Of a stretch of 64,000 nucleotides of DNA, positions 11,969 through 24,735 are shown one piece after another. Position 1 is the first letter of the stretch; each line of letters starts with the position of its first letter. The notes below the pieces were generated by a model. That model was not told where the DNA came from. It saw nothing but the letters and a program-made list of their open reading frames with translations, and made no database searches. Source of the DNA: Pontederia crassipes (lineage: Eukaryota; Streptophyta; Magnoliopsida; Commelinales; Pontederiaceae). A program made the translations under genes and the position numbers. The stretch is from assembly GCA_030549335.1 (NCBI GenBank), contig CM060190.1, forward strand, positions 69,950,118 through 70,014,117, given 5' to 3'.

Positions 11969-14900
11969 TGTTACCAACTAGTGAAGTAGAACTCTAAAGT
12001 TGATTAACATCTTTCTTCATTTAGATGTTTAAGTCGTTTCTCTTAAAAAATACTCCAGAAGGCAAATAGAATGTATCTCACTTTTAGAAGGATTAATTAC
12101 TCATTCAATATTTCAAAAGATTATTCTTTAAGTGTCAGAATGTCTCTTCCAAGTGCTTGACCGAGTTCTGCCTTTTATAGGCTGCCAGTAAGTAATTTCT
12201 TAACTTTCCCATAGTGTAACTGCTCATCTCTTAGTCAAATTCAAGATTTGGACCTTAACTCAACATACAAAACTCAGTGATTCTTAATTCCCTCTTGGTT
12301 ATCATGGATGGTGTCCTTCCATAATTCTGACAACATGGGATGCATTTTTTTTATGAAAAGATGCATAGTGTGAATGCACACTTTCATAGTGTGAACACAC
12401 ATGTTCACTCGCACCCTTTGGACAATCATCTTTTGAGCAATGTCATCCTTGTCCAAATTCGAACTAGCTGCCATCCTTATGCAATCATTCATCGACCAAG
12501 GTCCTTTGTGTTGTATGATAGTTGATCAACTTACCTTGGCTTGGAACGTAACCGTTCGACAGTTATAATAATCGTCGCACACTTTGTCAACTTACACCCG
12601 TAGCATCCCAAAACTTGGTACGATTACATTGCCTTAATGATGAACTTCCAAATTTGGACATCCTCTAAGCTAAGGGTGTTACAAATCTCTCCCCTTCGAA
12701 TCATTGTCGGCCTCGATAACTTCTTAAGTTTGGCGACCAACTCAAGTTGATGCCCCAAATCTTGCGCTTGTTCGCAAGTTGCATGTACTTGATGAACTTC
12801 ATAGACTTAGATTCTGTTCCCCATTCAAAATACTAAGCCCTCATGCCACAGACTTAATTGCCTTCAATGACAACCTTTTTAAGGTTCCAACTTCATGCAA
12901 CCGGTCTTTAATTTTCCTACCACGACTCCATACAAAAAGTTTCTTTACGAGTTTTGCCACCCTTTCCCGGATGTAGTTTCACCAACTAACATCATACACC
13001 TTCGACTGTCTGCATAGTTCCCATCTATCATAGACATTTTTGTCAAGGCCTCATTTGATTGACACTAACTCTTTGTACTGCACTGACATAAGTATCCTTC
13101 TCCTACCCATGAAGATACTTTTATGAGTTATCCTTTATACCTTAATAAACAAAGATCGTACTAACTGACTCTCTACAGTCTTTCTTAGTCTTTTCTTGTT
13201 GTCTATTGATCAGTCACCAAACTGATCCAACCAGCTATCGAATTGGTTTGGGTCAGCGATCAGTCACCACCCTAATTTGGATCAGTCACCAAATTGATCT
13301 GGGCAAAGTGTCATAAGTTCCTGTCACAATATCGTCCCTGCACCATTATGGGTAGCTAAGCCGTCTCAACGATCGAACATGAATAAAATCACTTCGAATT
13401 CTCATGGATACGAGAATCGTCGATAATTCACCCAATATGGCTGACTCATCGAACAATTACCATTCTTCAGCCCACTTGCCATTCGGTCGGCCAACTCTTT
13501 CGGATATCTTTCAATTCTTCTATCGCGTCATTCATGTCCCACGGTACAAGTGATCAAGTCGCCCTTGTGATCGCCCATGGACCAGAATTACTATGGATTC
13601 TTCTAGACTTGGGTACTGCCCATCATCTATCTAACATGACCAGCGATATTCGAATCCTTTCGCCTTCGGGCCATTCAGTTGACCGACTCCTTCGGATATC
13701 TTCCAATCCTTCTACGCCCAGAATGACTAAGTCATTCCACATTTCATGAAACATGTGTGAGTGGCCAGTTCACCCCATCATCTCCATGAATAAGATCCCT
13801 ACAAGATCCATCAAATGGGGGTATCTCCCCGTATTCGCATGGCATGGTCGATTCCCTCATATGTGAGCACCGCATCTTTCAACCACCATCCATCGGCCGA
13901 CTTCTTCAAGTGCTTCCAACCACTCTTTAGTCGCACCGCTCATCTCTTAAGAGGACGAGTAAGGCAAGTAAATTTACCTCTGTCATAGTCTATTTTAGAG
14001 GAGTTCCCATCTCCTCTTCATGGTATGACAAAATTCATGATAAAATCTCCGCACACTTCTTCCTATTAGACCTTCGAAGTGTGTCGCCCACTCGTACATC
14101 GGCTTGTCCCAAGACTTGGATGAGTACCACAGTTTGTCGCGGTCACACTAATGCTGCCCTCATCCAACTTCTTTCGAGGATCCATCAGGTCTCGAGGATG
14201 CTTCTCAAGCCATATTACTATTCCCCCGTCCCAAGGCTCTATTGAGTTCCACAATTGGTCATTATCGGACATGTATCGTCCTCAACTTATTTCAGACCTT
14301 TCATGGGACGTGTTAAGCGGTCTGGGTGCTTATGAAGCCATCCTCCATCGAATATCTTTCGATCATTCGGTCACTCGAGGTTACTTTACCTGCGTTGCTA
14401 TAAACCAGGATGTCTATCCACGACATCCTTTGATGAGCGTTCATCACCCGAACATCATCCAAGCATGGGGTCACATGCTTCGTCGAGTTGCTAATTACCA
14501 ACATACCAACATGGATCAGCCACTCAACCAGAATGTTCGACACACATCCCAGAGCACTTTACTCATGTTGTTCTCACCTGGAGTATCCCACTGTCCACCT
14601 TTGCGCTTCGAATGTCTTGGCCAACATTCCCTTGAACACTAAGTGTTCGTTCTTTTCGTGAAGTTTGCTCGTAACTTCACGGGACATCCCTCCAAATGAC
14701 CAAAGCGTCAAAGTTGTCTATCCACCCCGATAAAATCCACCCCGATGCTTGCTCGTGGGAACATGTGTATCTCATCCCCTCATTTCATGCGACGTTCACC
14801 AGCAACATCTTTAAGCCTACCACTGGGATTCTTTATCGCGGGATGTTCTGTCCCACCATCTCTTGGAATCCATTGGTAAGACTTAACAATCTTGGAACAC

Positions 14901-17241
14901 TTCCTAACCTACCACATGCATCTCCTTGTTTTGGATAACGAACAGTCCAGCCACTTCCCATGCAAGGTTGTCAAGATCTCGATCTAGATCTTAAGATCTT
15001 ACGATTTTACGATCTTACGGACCCCTTCCGATCTCGATCTTATCTTGAAGATCTTATGTGTAAGATCTTAATACGATCTTAATTTTGGTCACACGATCTT
15101 ACGATCTTATCCGATCCTATACGATCTTATAAGATTAATATAATCATTTAAATATTAATTTAAAATATATTTATGATAATAAAAATCAATTTATATGAAG
15201 TTAAATATATTTTTTTTTATTTTTAATATGTTTTGATATAATTTGACCTAAGAATCAATAAAAAAACGTCTTAGTGGGGTATCATTTAAGATTTCAATGT
15301 GAAAAATTTGTCAAAAATATATTTATTATTTTAAAATATATTATTTTATTAATAGGTAAGATCTTACGATCTTCGATCTTATGACCCTCCTCCGATCTTA
15401 TATAAGATCCCGATCTTGACAACCTTGTTCCCATGAATGGGAGAGACACTACTCCCTTTCACTATGGTTGCCATTTTTGTATCCATGCACAAAACATAAG
15501 AGACTTAAAGAAACGAGCATGCTAGTATTGGGAAGAAAGGAAACTTTTATTACGATAAAACAAACATTACAATTGTTACTTTAGGCACTAATGTGCCATG
15601 CAGACAGTAAGAAAACAAAACAAGTAACAATACTTCAATCTCTTCTTCTATCTTTCCACATACTTGTCGAGACTTGCCAGCCCCTAAATTTAGACTATCA
15701 ATGGCCCCAAATAGGTCCATTGTTTTCAAAGCTTGCTTCCCTGGCCGTCACCAACCAGTTCTTCAATGCTTTGATAATCAATTCATAGGATGGACTGATT
15801 CTGTCAACTTCCTTTCTTCAAGTCCTATGCCACCTCAGAAGACTTCCCACCAGCAACAACATTGGCCTTTGACTGATACGTCCAGTCCCAATTCAAGGCT
15901 GCGGCATTCCCTCATTGGAAGTCTTCTTCCTTCACAGTGGACTCGATGTGGATCAACGATCCAACGCACATTGCTTCCAGGGTGGATTACCAAACATGAC
16001 AATCCTTAATCGGGTGGTTCCTGTCACAACAATAACACTCAATCTTGCCTTTCTCCTTGGAAACAAGGGCATGGAAAGAAGACGAGGTTTGGAATTGTGA
16101 CTTGAACTGTTGTCCCGTCATTCTATGCGGTGGAAATTTTTTTCGGACAAAGGCTCGAAGTTCCTCAACTTCAACACGTAATGACTGAACTTGTTCCACT
16201 AGGAGATGTTCTAGGCGAACCACCTCCTATGCCAGTACCTCCTTCAACTTACCTTCCATGTGTCCCATAATGCCATTGAAGACCTCAGGGTTCATCAGAT
16301 TGTGTCGCAGGGTCTCGATACGGCATTGCAAGTCCAAGACAGCTTCCTCTTGGTCCACTATTGGAAATGCCAAACAAGGGCATTTCTCTCTGTACCTTGC
16401 ACACGACCTCGAAGCACCCTTTCCTTTACTAGAGTCTCCCATTTGAGAATGTGATTCCTATACTCGGGCTCTGATACCATGGATGTCACCAACTAGTGAA
16501 GTAGAACTCCAAAGTTGGTCGACACCTTCCTTCACTTAGAGGCTTAAGCATTTTCTCCCAAGGAATGGAGGGCAGGAAGTCTGATGGTGCTCTTCTAAGA
16601 TCACTCACTTACTTCTTTGGCGAGAGAAGACAAATAGGACGTATCTCACTTTCAGAGGGATTAGTTACTCATTCAATGATTAAGAAGACTACTCTTCAAG
16701 TGCCAAAATGTCTCTTCTAAGTGCCTTGCCGAGTTCTACCTTTTATAGGTTACTAGGAAGTAGTTTCCTAACTTCCCTATAGTATAACTGTCCTTCTCTT
16801 GGTCAAATCCGAGATTTTGGCCTTAAGTCAATATACAAAGTCCATTGACTCCTAATTCCCTATTGGTTATCATGAATGGTGTCCTTCCACAATTCTGACA
16901 GCTTAAGATGCATCCTTTCATAAAAAGATGCATAGTGTGAACGTAACCTTTCATAGTGTGAAGGCACCTGTTCACTCGCACCCTTTAAGCAATGCCACAT
17001 GTGTTCAAATTCGAACTAGCTGTCATCCTTATGCAACCATTCATCGACCAAGGTCCTTTTTCGTCAATATGTGCGCCACATGGTAGTTGACCAACCTACC
17101 ATTGGCTCGGGACGTAACTGCTTAGCGTAATAATAACCGTCGCCCACTTTTGCCAACGTACACTTATAGCGCTTGGTACGACTTCGTTGCCTTAATGCTA
17201 GACTTTCGAATTTGAGCATCCTTTAAGGTAACGGCATTACA
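11969..17241 (-). mobile_element. Old LTR retrotransposon fossil, probably Ty3/gypsy
   Basis: Two long direct repeats, 11969-12683 and 16484-17241 (715 and 758 bp), begin TGTYACCAACTAGTGAAG and end ATTACA or GTTACA. On the minus strand the LTRs read TGTAA...AACA or TGACA. The primer site TGGTATCAGAGCC (initiator Met tRNA) lies directly inside the 5' LTR (about 16467-16480). A polypurine tract (GAAGGGGAGAGA) lies directly before the 3' LTR at 12684-12696. Next to the primer site, at about 15990-16440, gag-like stretches include a zinc-knuckle-like C..C...H....C cluster. No pol domain could be read, and the internal region is far from intact. The LTRs differ by many substitutions and indels, so it is old. 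A hAT MITE sits inside it. No convincing target duplication was found. Confidence 0.75.
14963..15427. mobile_element. Non-autonomous hAT MITE nested in the LTR element
   Basis: The 465-bp insert has inverted ends CAAGGTTGTCAAGATC (left) and GATCTTGACAACCTTG (right). It is flanked by a perfect 8-bp duplication, TTCCCATG, at 14955-14962 and 15428-15435, the hAT signature. Both subterminal regions are crowded with GATCTTA/TAAGATC words, and the centre is AT-rich. It has no coding capacity. It is younger than the LTR element that hosts it, because it interrupts that element. Confidence 0.88.
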
Positions 17242-17329
17242 AGGGTCCTCGTTGCTTGATCAACAAGTATATGAGGGATAACGAAGGATCTCTCTACCGA
17301 AAGACGTGAAGGGCAAAGACCTTCGAGCC

Positions 17330-17775
17330 AAAATATTAGGGGGATTTTTATTTGTGATTCAGAATTGATTTATTTTATTATTATGAGATATGTGTCCTAA
17401 TTTTGAGAAATTAATTTAGAGTCTTAATCGATTTATAATTCCTATTAGGGGATAAAGATTATGCAGGAAAAAAAGTGACCCATATATGTGGACTACCGTT
17501 GGATCGTGATATGACTGTTCACAAATAGACACTTGTTTGTATACATTTGTGAATCGTCAAATCACGATCCAATGATGACCTATATATACGAGTCACTTTT
17601 CTCTCCACACAATTTGTAAAGAGAGTGCTTATATAAACTACATGAGAGTTCGATCAAAAAATAATTTGATTTATAATCCTCTTTTATTTTCATGTAATAA
17701 AATACTGCGTCACCTTAAAACTCTCATGCGTTCGTTCGATACGTAACATCTCTTGTACAGAAATCCTAACAAAAT
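17330..17775. repeat. Possible solo LTR-like fragment
   Basis: Starts around TTAGGGGGATTTT and ends around AAATCCTAACA, giving complementary ends and an LTR-like look with a TTTTATTTTCATGTAATAAA stretch near the right end. No duplicated target was recognised, so the call is tentative. A hairpin lies inside. Confidence 0.3.
17474..17597. repeat. Imperfect hairpin, 53-bp arms
   Basis: Arms 17474-17526 and 17545-17597 are inverted copies matching at 41 of 53 positions, with an 18-base loop. It could be a small foldback MITE or a hairpin-RNA source. No flanking duplication is evident. Confidence 0.75.
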
Positions 17776-18220
17776 GTTATAAATTTATCGATAAAGAATA
17801 GAATTGTAATGGGTCGTCAAGATTTTTTTTAATGTCGAGTCAGAGTGCGAAAATTGTGAATGTGAATATTAAGTCTGAATCGCTCAGTAAAAATTATTTT
17901 ATCAATTGAGAATTAATCTCGTATCATTTGCTAATTCCACCAATTATTACTAGAAAAATTGAAATTCAGTTTAGTGAAAAATATAAAAAAATAACAAAAA
18001 CATGATGTGAAAAATTAATGCTTCCAACTCGAATTAGAGAATGATCAAACTTCTTTCATGTGATGAAAAAATCGTTAAAAGCATAAGTTTTGATAAAGAT
18101 AACTATGTTAAATTAAAATAATATAAAATTTGTTCATCAAATCGACAATCTCCTGTCAACTTTAGAGTTTTTATTTCATATTAAAAACATGGAGAAAGAT
18201 TAAAAATTGTTGACATGTTT

Positions 18221-21200
18221 CTGTCACACGTCCAGAACTCGACCACAGTTTGACACAACTCAAGCTGGGTTCTAATGCGGCACGAAACCGAGATGAGGCC
18301 GGGTGCACGGAGTCGACTTGGCATAGAACAAAAAGATTATTGCAAGTATAGATAAGTGGGTGATGAAGTAACATGTTGGCACAAAAATGGTCACACGTTT
18401 GAGACCCCACATGGAAGCAAGCCAAAAGCAACATGTAACACCAAGATTTTAAATGGGGTAATGAAAAATTTGCTAACTATTTTAACAAATATTAATGAAG
18501 TAAAAGATATTAAAGAAGAATTTATCAAGAATAAGAATATATGTAGAAAAGAAAGATAAATAATGAGAAATATTAATCCTACTTGGATAAAGAATTAAAA
18601 TTTAAGTAGAATTAAAAATATGATTAGTAAGGGAAAAAGAAAAAAAGAGAAATTAAATTGAGTATAAATTATAATTAGACTGAGATTAAGGATTTCAATT
18701 TAATCTGAGAACCAAAATGATATTTTATAAATATAGGACTATCAAATAGGATAGAAGTTAGAGTCATGATTTAAAAATATTTCAATCATTAAAATAATAT
18801 TTATTATTATTTAAATCTAAAAATTAGATGATAAGCTATTATTATATTAATTAATTCTAAAAATTAGATCAAATAAAGAGATAAAAAGATAAAAATAAAA
18901 GTAGAGTTTGATTGAGAGAAGTTATGAAAAAGACAAAAAGAAATTTGAGTAGAGATGAACTTTGATAAGTATAACTGTGAAATAATTAGTTAAATTTAAA
19001 TTAAATTAAATTAAATTTGAATATTTAACAAAAGGTGATTAATGATGAATAATCATGATTAATTGAGAATTAGTCCAAGACCAAATAGGAGTAAAAACCT
19101 CCAATTAAAGAATATAAATAAGTTCTAAAGAATGGTTAGAAATCAATATTTGTCTTCATAGAACTTTTGCATAAGAGTCATCTCTTTCACCTTCATTTTT
19201 TCACAAACTGAGACACCTAAGAGGATGACCAATATATCATTTTGAAGCTCCTACATAAGAGAGCAACTTCGAATTGACGGATGTGAGTTTCAATGTCATA
19301 TCATGGAGAAATTGCTTGTCAAAATTTGGCATTCACGCAGTCAACAAACAACAGGAACCAAGTTGGTTTTCAAGCCAACTTTAGGTATGTAGGGGGTAAC
19401 CCCATCCATGGCATCAATTTTTTGCAATATGGAACCATATTCTCTTCTTCTTTACACCGAGATTACATTTATATTATTTTTGCATCATTTAAATATTGTA
19501 TGGAATAGTTATGGTGATCGAAAAATCGTGTCGGGGCACGATTTACCGTTAGCGACAGAACCCAGCTCGGGCTCTATTCAACACGGCCCGAGTTTTGGCC
19601 AACACTGGTCGAGTTATCGTTGACACAACTCCTGGTTCTATCAAACACTGTTTGAGTTATATTTAGACACGGACCGAATTTCATGATAGCGCGATCCGTA
19701 TTTCGAACGACACGACCTATGTTTGGTTGAACACGTCCCAAGTTCAACGCCCCGTGTTCAGTGCCCCGATCGAATTGAGATGAACCGGGCAAACTTGGCT
19801 CGAGTTTAGCTTGGCTGAGTGCGGGCCGGGACTCGGAAATTGAAATCTTATTTTTTTGATATTAATGTATAGTTAATTGAATTATTATGACCATTTAATG
19901 ATCCTGATCATATTATTGATCATAGTATAATTATTGACCATTTTATTATTATTATCACATCCGATGGTAAATTGATTATAGTATTGATATATTGATCTTG
20001 TCATCGATTGTTCCTAATTGGTTATTATCATGATTAATTGCTTCTGATGAGTATAATCATACATGATTTTATTGTCATCTTATTGATCATATCATGTCCA
20101 ATCATTATATTGATTATAGAATTGATCCATTAGTTTTTCTTTTGAGTTCTTTTAACCTAACAAAATGGTCAAAGATGGATATCTTAGGTAAACAAGATAA
20201 AAAGATGGAGACTGTTGGATCTTCATATTTTTTTTATTGTCACTAAGCCTCTTGGGTCATATTGTTATCGTATTATATATGACAGATAGTGTATCTAAAG
20301 GTTTGAGAGGTCATCCGTTAAAGAAGAGTTTTCATGTGTTTGACTATGATCCTTCACTATTCACAAATTATTGTTAGCGCTATTATTATTGGACGACTTG
20401 CCATGGGTTTGATATCCCCTATTGGCCTATTTTTTCTTAATTAATCGAGCACTTCCTATTGTATTAGATAACTTCAAATATTAAATGAAATCAAATAAAA
20501 TAGAAATTAAATTGATTTTCTAATCAGTATAGCGTCTGCATACGAGGATTATATCTTTTATCTACTAGCCTTTTTGGATTTCCGAGGAAGAATCCACAGA
20601 TCTGGTGTCTTACATTTTCATTATTGAATATTGTTAATTGCTAAATTGGTATTGACTATTTTCATAACCTTATCCTGTTGCTTTATTGACCTATTGTTAT
20701 ATTGATTCCTCGGTCGAATGCTCTACTATTATTTTGTACTTGAACAATGTCATATTGATAAAGCTCATTATTAAATTGTTTATTGATCATTATTATCGTT
20801 ATTAATCGGTCTTCTAATCTTAGCTTGATTCATCACAATGATCTATTGTTCCATTGATATTGATTCATTATTGGTTGATCCATTGATCATCATATCACAT
20901 TGTTTATTTGTTTAATTGATTTGTTGGTTCTATCTTGAACATCATTGATCTATTGATCATATTGATAAATTGATATTGTTATTTATTTGTCTTCCGACCT
21001 TGGCCTAATTAATATATTGATCCATTGTCACATCATACTATTGTTATGCTGATCTATTGATCCATTAGTTCATTGTCGTATGGATCAATTGTTCCATTGT
21101 TATTTTGATTGTTATATTGAGCTATTGATAGATTGATCCATTGTATATTGATTTATTACTAGGTCTATTTCGAAACGTCCATAATACTCTCTAGGTGAAA

Positions 21201-21475
21201 TTCGAGTCGGGTATGATGTGAACTTGGGCCGGGTTGATTGGTTCACATCTCGCAATTTTTGTCAGGTGCACTAGAAACCCGGGTTAGATCGACACTGTAC
21301 ATTTTCTACTCGCTTTCAGATTGTAGAATGTGGGTCGTGCTCTACTACAACCCGAGTTAAGTTTACATGAACTTTCCTCTATCAACTCTGACTCGCACTA
21401 GGTTTCATTGAACTCGAGTTGGACATAACAAAACTCGAGGCAGATTATGTCACCGTCGTGAAGTGTTTTTGACAT
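18221..21475. repeat. Degraded repeat block, possibly a long LTR
   Basis: The block opens with TGTCACACGTCCAGAACTCG and loosely closes with TTTTTGACA, as some long plant LTRs do, but no target duplication supports the ends. Inside are a GC-richer part with spaced CCGAGTT-type words (19520-19830), a long stretch dominated by ATTGAT/TTGATC words (about 19850-21165), and a second CCCGAGTT-type part (21180-21450). No gene was seen. Confidence 0.35.
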
Positions 21476-22701
21476 AATTTTTTGGTTGTTGAGTCAATAT
21501 CATACAATGTCAAATTGACATAAAAACTGTATCAGTGAAATCTCTATAAAAAAGGCATGAGTCTAGGTTTCATATTAATCAAAACTGACAATATTGAGAT
21601 CCCCTATGTACCTAAAGTTAACTGAAAAACTAACTTAGTTCATGTGATTGGTAACTTGCACAAATGTCGAACTTTGTTCAGCAATTATTTTTTTATGAAC
21701 TCTTGAAACCCATGACGATCACTTGCATAATGATCTCTTATGTGGGGACATTAAAATCAGTCATTGATTGCTCTCTAAAATGTCTCGATTCGTGTGCAAG
21801 TAAAGAGAAAAGTGGAGGCCCTTGTGGAGAATTTTTGTAGAGGCTGATAAGAGTTTTCATTCACCTCTTAATACATGTTTATAGTTGTAGGTTATGATTT
21901 TAACTTCTATTGAGTTTGAACTAATTATGACTTAATTATGCATCCGTCATTAATTTTTCTTCTCATAAAACTCAAATTTAATTAACAATCCTGTAACCAT
22001 ACTTATAACAAATTTACTTCGACTCACATTCTACCTTATCTCATCCAACTCCTCTAATTTCTCTCTAATTTCAGAATTAAATAATTTTAATAAAATATAA
22101 TAATAATTTTAAAATCATGTTTTAAGAATAAAATATCATTTTGTTTATTTTCTGAAAATTCAGTTCATTACACATGTCATTTTAATGTTATGCAATTATG
22201 GTCACCTGAGGTAATGGAAAGATTACTACAACTCGTCTTGTTGGATATAAGTTAGAACCTAACGAGAAAACTGATGGTGATATGTCATATGGACCAAGAT
22301 ATCCACCAAAAGATGAAGATATGCAGGACTTTGACAGGTCCTGCCATCCATAAATAATTTCACATACACTACAGATATCCAAAGATTCCAAACTATGTTG
22401 AATGGTCCATAGCATCATATGCCTCAGAAGTTTCCCCCCTGCATTAAAAAAAACATTCTTTTCAGTAACCAACTCACTTTCAGGAAGTGTTCATGTGGAA
22501 GTCTTAAGGGCGGAGAAGTTTGTTGATGTCAAATTAGACAAGGTAGTGTTATCTTTCAGTGCTCCTAAGTCTGGCTAGCAAGTCACATGTAACCAGTGAT
22601 CACCAACATGCCAATCATTTATATTAGGACTCCTTGTTCATCTGTAGCAGTCAAAATGTAGTACAAAAGATATGTCTGAGTTTTCTTCACAAATGACCAG
22701 T
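21476..22701. other. Intergenic DNA without recognised features
   Basis: Moderately AT-rich. A 94-codon minus-strand open frame at 22188-22472 matches nothing that I recognise. Confidence 0.4.
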
Positions 22702-23023
22702 TCATACTCCAACTTCGACTGTAAAGAAATCGCCAATTTTCACACTTGAACCCACTTGTTTTGAAAGATCATTCAGCACAGACCGTAGACAAAGCCACAG
22801 TAGCACCTAATGTGCATCTCGCAGAACACAAGTGACAAACTTGTAATACAGCTTAATCATGTGAAATGATGTTAGAGAAGCAGTGCATTCAAGAAGTCGA
22901 ACATACCTTCATATTGTTCATGACAATTTTTTGTTCCGGGAGAACAACTTCTTCTAGGTACTACTTTAAACGTCCTTCCGCCATTTTCTCCATGGCCACC
23001 TGAGACTTTCCTGAACTTGCTGC
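22702..23023 (-). pseudogene. Fragment of organellar elongation factor Ts
   Basis: Two exon-like pieces of EF-Ts, the nucleotide-exchange factor for EF-Tu in mitochondria and plastids. Piece 1 (23023-22907, 39 codons, bounded by ATTAG|GC and AAG|GTATGT) reads AASSGKSQVAMEKMAEGRLK, a stop codon, then YLEEVVLPEQKIVMNN. Piece 2 (about 22785-22702) reads LNDLSKQVGSSVKIGDFFTV followed by EVG and an early stop, where EF-Ts normally continues with EGIER. Preserved splice sites suggest a copy of genomic DNA rather than of mRNA. No N-terminal domain was found upstream; an L1-type remnant starts at about 23215. I read it as a decayed duplicate of a host gene. Confidence 0.75.
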
Positions 23024-23214
23024 CTAATATTAGAAATGAAGTAGAAACATATCAACAAAACTTGTCACGACTTTTCTTCTTGTGGTTAGTTCTTTATTTT
23101 GCGGCATCTTTTATCAGTGGTAAAATAACACGATCGTACATTTTGCCCAATTTTTATGATATTTAGAGGGTTACTAACAAACCACTAATGTAGAGCATAA
23201 CATCAAAACGTGGC

Positions 23215-24735
23215 TTGTGGCACGTTTTTTTTTTCAAAGAACGAACTGCAGAAGTTGGTTGTTACCAGGTGACAAATTAACGATAAGAGTTGTCATCTTA
23301 TTAGTTGGGATACTGTGGAGCTACACATTTCTGTTGGTGGCCTTGGCATCAAGAACTTGTCCTCTGTCCTCTCTGATGGCCAAGAAAGTTTTTGATATTT
23401 TAAATCATTCGAATTTTATCTACTCAAATTTTATACTTAACAAACATGGTAACCTTGTGATACTAGTGTATATCATCACTTTCCTGTTAGGTGCTGGAAG
23501 GTTATATTAAATTACTTAAACAAGATTCGGCTGGGTATCAAGCGGTAATGGTTGTACCACCTTTGTTATACAGGACTCCTAGTTATTCATCACACCTTTT
23601 AATTTTATGCCTACTTATATAAATGTCAATGGCAATTTGGAAAATCTCATATTACTCTTAATCATGTCCGGAATCCTCATAAGCTTTCTACTCTTTTTGG
23701 CCCCCTTCTGGTTTCCCGCATTATTAAGTTGAGCTTACCCCTCTCGGCCGATGATGATGGATCTGGTGTTTGGACCCTATGGGACATGCCTTCACCGAAA
23801 GCACTTATAGATTCTTATGTGGTAGGACAACTCCACAGCCCTGGCTTGGCGAGCAATCTTGAACTACGATTTGGAAGATTAACGTCCCGCAAAAAATCAA
23901 GATTTTTTTGTGAAAAATTTTACACAAAAGATTACCTACTCTTGACTTTCTCATACGGTTTAACTCTGCAATTAATTCTGTCTGTGTTTTGTGTGGGGTT
24001 TTCGCTGAATCATTGACGCTTTTATTTTTTTACTGCTCTTTTGCGCGAAACATATGACATCTCTTTTCTCAAATTTGAATTATCATTTTATTTTCCGTGA
24101 CTCCTGGTCATACGAGCGGCGGACCGAGGAAGGTTAGGATCTTGAGACCCTCTCAAGAGATCGTCTGAGATAACTTTTTATTTTTATTTTTTGGAACATG
24201 TCTTTCGCGGAATTGCCAGAGAGGACCTTTGCGGGGCATAACGAATATGTTAATAACAACTGGTCTGAGGCACACAACACCATCCCCCTAGCGACCATCA
24301 GGGGTCTAGTGGGAGCCTCTGCTCCGAGTTGGGTCCGCCTCAACTCAGATGGTTCCTATCTAGAATTTGCAATTTTTGGGGGTGCTAATTTCATTATACG
24401 ATCTTCTCACGGTCATTTTCTTTTTGCAGATGCCACTAAGCAGAAGGGGAGTTCGGCTCTTGAGATTGAAGCGAAGGCGTTGCTGGAGGGCATTGCGTCC
24501 AGCGAGGATATAATTTGGTGGATTGTCGAGTCTACTCAGAGATCCTTGCGCGAATTATCAATAGCATTTCTCTTTGTCCATGGCGCATACTTAGATGAAA
24601 TCAAATGTACACGTATATATCGTGATTGTAATCGGACTACCGATTTTTTGTTTCATCTAGGCAGAATTTTGGATCCGGATATATTTTGGGAGGATGCTTT
24701 CTCAAAATAGTTAAAATCTTCTTTTATATAAAAAA
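23215..24735 (+). mobile_element. L1-type LINE remnant (ORF2 3' part with RNase H)
   Basis: Pieces follow the order of plant L1 ORF2: the end of the reverse-transcriptase region (LISWDTVELHISVGGLGIKN, near 23295-23360), a zf-RVT region (WKINVPQKIKIFL, then LHKRLPTLDFL and CVLCGVFAESL, near 23875-24015), and an RNase H domain in the open frame 24198-24710 (WVRLNSDGSY, GGANFIIRS, ALEIEAKALLEGI). The frame shifts between pieces and contains stops, so it is dead. The 5' part is missing. An A-rich stretch near 24727-24735 may be the tail. No target duplication was identified. Confidence 0.75.

Noticed and set aside
14151-14642. 163-codon plus-strand frame
   Set aside because: Lies within the LTR fossil on the opposite strand and shows no known domain.
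22188-22472. 94-codon minus-strand frame
   Set aside because: No family recognised and no splice or promoter context. It is left as intergenic, although it is near the EF-Ts fragment.
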